The translations under genes were made by a program, and so were the position numbers. Positions 41,280-43,669 of a stretch of DNA of 43,669 nucleotides are shown here, in pieces. The stretch is from positions 100,856 through 144,524 of the forward strand of contig NMRA01000622.1 in NCBI GenBank assembly GCA_002633005.1, read 5' to 3'. Below the pieces are notes generated by a model, which was not told the origin of the DNA, ran no database searches, and was given only the letters and a program-made list of their open reading frames with translations. How positions within the stretch are numbered: the first letter of the stretch is position 1; each line of letters begins with the position of its first letter. This DNA is from Phoronis australis. Its lineage: Eukaryota > Phoronida > Phoronidae.

Positions 41280-43409
41280 GTGAGTATTTTTTTCAGATTT
41301 GCCATTGCTTGAGTGTCTTTTCCTCAATAGCAATACCGATGACATTTACACTCTTTCGATCGTCAAAAGTGGCGACCATTCAGGATTTTTATACTGTCAT
41401 GTAAGCTTTAGCAAGAAAAATGTTTATTTTAAACGAATTTGTGTCAGTTGTCTTCCCTTGATACTCAAACATGTGTAAATTGAAAAATCTTTCTACTGAG
41501 TTCTGTAAAAGGGACAGCAAAAGTGTCAGGATTAGCCAAAACATGTCGTTCTTTTTACACAATGGTAAAATCACGATCGTTTCTTGATAAAACATGCCAA
41601 ATATATAATAGCACAGAAAAACGTCGTAATAAATTTCTGAATATGATGATTTGTAATTTAGGATTTACACTAGATATCCTAAATTGCCAATACTGGGCCG
41701 AAAGCCTGTTTATGAAGTAATGCACATGCATTCAACAGCTCCATTCCATAGGCGTCCTGAGCAGCTTCTGATCCACCCCAATACAATGTATGACACTCGG
41801 AAATAGTAATTCCACGGGTGCTTCACTTCAGTCGTCCATATCAAACACAAAACTCTGTTGTACAGACAAATCGGTGCTTAACTCATGTTCAAGAACTGCG
41901 AATCAGAAAATTGTGGTTGTGCCTTTTCGGAGAGCATTTTTCTACTGTGTCGCTGAATTTCATTTACGTTGAGGTCCTGTATGATTCACACAGGATGCAA
42001 AACATGAAAACCCGTTAAGTTGGCCAGATGTCAGTGCATTGTACATGTATGTTCTTCAAGAACGCGGCTATTAAACATTACTGCAGAAACGAAACTTTTG
42101 CTGTCACGTGACAAGGCTAAAAACTGTTCAGTGAGAATGTCGAGTTGCTCCGGAAGCTCCTGCTGGGCGGCATTATTGATCGTACACACGCCTTCTATAT
42201 ATTTTAGTATCAGTTAGAGCGTGCCTTGAGTGTAATAAATTATCATCATTTCATTATTTTCATGCAGGCATATCAAAGAACACTATGAAGGCGTTGCAGA
42301 AATAAACGAAACGTTATCTCACGAGGAAATGGAGTGGCACTTCTTCAGGTATTGTTTGCGTACAATTGTTACGAATTGTGAGTTTGGAATGGCAGCGACA
42401 GACAGTGCGTACGGAACTGCACTTTGTCAAAAACGTTGCCATACCTCGTTCGCAAATTTTTGTGACTACATAGCCCCGGGGAGATGGTAAAAAGGTGACG
42501 ATGGCCTGTTAGCCTAAGGGCTGGACACTTAACCCGCGGTGATGATCCGATTGGGGGAGGATTGGTACCCGCTGGTGGGAACCCGAAAATCCAAAGTAGA
42601 TCTTGAGAGCCTTATGGTGACGCAGGCAACTCAGTCACACATGGGTCCATAATACACACCGAGGCATCTAACAACACACTGAAGTCCTTAACAACACACT
42701 GGGGTCCCTAACAACAACCTGGAGTAATTAGCAACACACTTGCTCACAAGAACAGTATCGTACAGAATGATGTCTAAACTCAAACAAGCCCCCCATTTGA
42801 CGAAGCGGGGAAAACTTAAGGTCCACCTCAAAGAAACAAAAAGTCCGAAGAAAGTAGAAAACGAGACAAAAGTCCACTAAAATGGCAGGAATTTGGTGGA
42901 TGCGCAATTCACAGCTCTGAACGTACCCCTCCTTTTTTAGTAAAAGGTCCACATTGTCAAAAATTCGAGCCCACATACTTTTTAGGCTGGGTGCGCACAT
43001 GGTTTATGTTCTTTATGTAAATAACGCTCTGGTCAAAAGTGGTTATCAATTCATAATAATGCGACCAAGAATCAGTCAAATGCCTACAGATATATGTACA
43101 TGTACTTGTAAGCTAGTCTACATGTCTCCCCTCAAAGCGGCCAGTGCAGTCGATGCAGGGCTGAGGGTATCCTTCATTTATATTGTTTCGTTAGATACTT
43201 TGACGTGTTTGTTTAATATGTCTACGTCACGTGCATCTGGAAAAATGCAATATGTTTAAATAATGTTGCCATACGTAGGCAACACGACGTGGACAACAAC
43301 ACCAAACTAGACGGGCTAGAGATACTACAGTTATTCTCACACGTGGTGGACCAGCATCAGGTTGAGAAGGGAAAAGACTCGGGAATAGGAAGTATGCAAT
43401 GGAAAGTAG
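41143..43409 (+). CDS. MCFD2-like secretory EF-hand protein, 5' part (exons 1-3)
   Basis: Three plus-strand exons join in frame into the first 116 residues of a small secreted calcium-binding protein. A hydrophobic, Cys-rich leader (residues 5-20) looks like a signal peptide. HDQEHIKEHYEGV follows, then HFFRQHDVDNNTKLDGLE, which contains a canonical EF-hand loop (Asp76 to Glu87: DVDNNTKLDGLE, with D, D, N, D and E at positions 1, 3, 5, 9 and 12). The HDQEHI..H.EGV plus H(F/Y)F..HD.D.N..LDGLE arrangement matches MCFD2, which in vertebrates partners LMAN1 as an ER-Golgi cargo receptor. CGREF1 is a related alternative. The second EF-hand expected in the family should lie past the right edge. Confidence 0.82.
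42268..42348 (+). CDS. MCFD2-like exon 2
   Basis: An 81-nt exon after TTTTCATGCAG, ending AG before GTATTG. It encodes HIKEHYEGVAEINETLSHEE plus MEWHFF, with split codons for Glu and Arg at its ends. It has no start codon and is invisible to an ATG-based ORF scan. Confidence 0.85.
42480..42650 (+). mobile_element. tRNA-derived SINE candidate
   Basis: GTGACGATGGCCTGTTAGCC... resembles a degenerate A box, and CCGCGGTGATGATCC or GGATTGGTACCCGC the B box region, in tRNA-like order. There is no matching acceptor stem, so it is not a functional tRNA gene. It lies in intron 2 of the MCFD2-like gene. Confidence 0.4.
42655..42740 (+). repeat. ~20-bp minisatellite
   Basis: Four imperfect units of type TAACAACACACTGGGGTCCC, immediately after the SINE candidate and before a family B repeat. 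Confidence 0.7.
42780..43000 (+). repeat. C-rich dispersed repeat (family B), copy 4
   Basis: AAGCCCCCCATTTGACGAAG ... CAAAGAAACAAAAAGTCCGA ... TTAGTAAAAGGTCCACATTG ... TTTTTAGGCTGGGTGCGCAC. With copy 2 it is the most complete member. Confidence 0.7.
43279..43409 (+). CDS. MCFD2-like exon 3 (EF-hand 1)
   Basis: A 131-nt exon, phase 2 in and phase 1 out, after ACGTAG and before GTAAGC. It carries QHDVDNNTKLDGLEILQLFS then HVVDQHQVEKGKDSGIGSMQ and WKV. The upstream pyrimidine tract is weak, but phase and homology fix the junction. Confidence 0.85.
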
Positions 43410-43489
43410 GTAAGCACGTTCTCGTAGTAGGTACGAACATCAGCTGGTCATCTCATTATAGATCGTATAGTTAGGCGCCATTAATGCCT

Positions 43490-43669
43490 CCAGTGCCAGA
43501 GGCCCATCTACAGGGGGGGTTCAGGGGGTTTAAACCCCCTCCCCCTCGGGCCAGGACCCAAAAATTAAAAAAAAAAAAAAAACGTCTCCAGCAAAACAAC
43601 AACGGCACCGCCAGCGTGTGTAAACCCCGAGTAAACCAACTTGGAAAAAATGAGAGGAGGGGGGGGGGG
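43490..43669. repeat. G/C-rich dispersed repeat at right edge
   Basis: Contains the perfect 18-bp palindrome AGGGGGTTTAAACCCCCT (43523-43540), a run of 18 A interrupted by nothing else from about 43564, and a terminal G run cut by the window edge. It looks like the end of a dispersed element lying in intron 3 of the MCFD2-like gene. Confidence 0.5.

Noticed and set aside
42480-42650. Functional tRNA gene
   Set aside because: A- and B-box-like text is degenerate and no acceptor stem can be paired; kept only as a SINE candidate.

Overview
This is animal nuclear DNA. Coding sequence sits in short exons with GT..AG introns of about 130 bp to 9 kb, and the spacers are AT-rich and full of dispersed and tandem repeats. 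There are no operons or bacterial-type genes. The protein families (SLC5 symporter, zinc alcohol dehydrogenase, MCFD2-like EF-hand protein, THAP domain) and the repeat load suggest a marine invertebrate bilaterian. The species cannot be fixed from the sequence. Two isolated N bases (22602, 23515) and long G runs point to a draft assembly.

Three genes can be rebuilt exon by exon, with splice phase agreeing at every junction. (1) The 5' part of an SLC5 sodium/solute symporter lies on the minus strand: exon 1 at 16426-16503, exon 2 at 7225-7296, exon 3 at 4160-4264. It resembles the sodium/myo-inositol (SMIT) branch most. The rest of the gene lies beyond the left edge. (2) A complete ten-exon zinc alcohol dehydrogenase of the MDR superfamily, 372 aa, lies on the minus strand from start 36173 to stop 26890-26888, with a poly(A) signal at 26757-26762. 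(3) The 5' part of an MCFD2-like secretory EF-hand protein lies on the plus strand: 41143-41279, 42268-42348 and 43279-43409. It runs off the right edge.

Between the SLC5 start and the ADH 3' end there are several good plus-strand exon candidates (20538-20567, 21803-21863, 22415-22550, and a terminal exon 25956-26077 with AATAAA at 26176). They suggest one or two unrecognised genes, divergent from SLC5 and convergent with ADH.

The rest is mostly repeat. From left to right: a roughly 350-bp satellite carrying TGCGGAAC-N-GTTCCGCA palindromes (about 930-2760) and a 20-bp array of GCGGAATATTCCGC palindromes (2985-3190); a repeat array with about eleven CTCF-core-like motifs in one orientation (4860-6850); a broken THAP domain (7981-8192); three copies of a hAT-like MITE; four copies of a second C-rich repeat; a 1-kb segmental duplication (18999-19956 and 23516-24669) whose second copy holds two insertions with target-site duplications; a TGGCCCAGTA-type array (26330-26720); tandem repeats in ADH introns 7 and 8; a foldback element (31980-32607) with a MITE nested inside; a 56-bp inverted repeat just upstream of the ADH start; a 150-bp MITE with perfect 10-bp ends (40091-40240); and a tRNA-like SINE candidate near 42490. 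No intact autonomous transposon, rRNA gene, tRNA gene or CRISPR array was seen.
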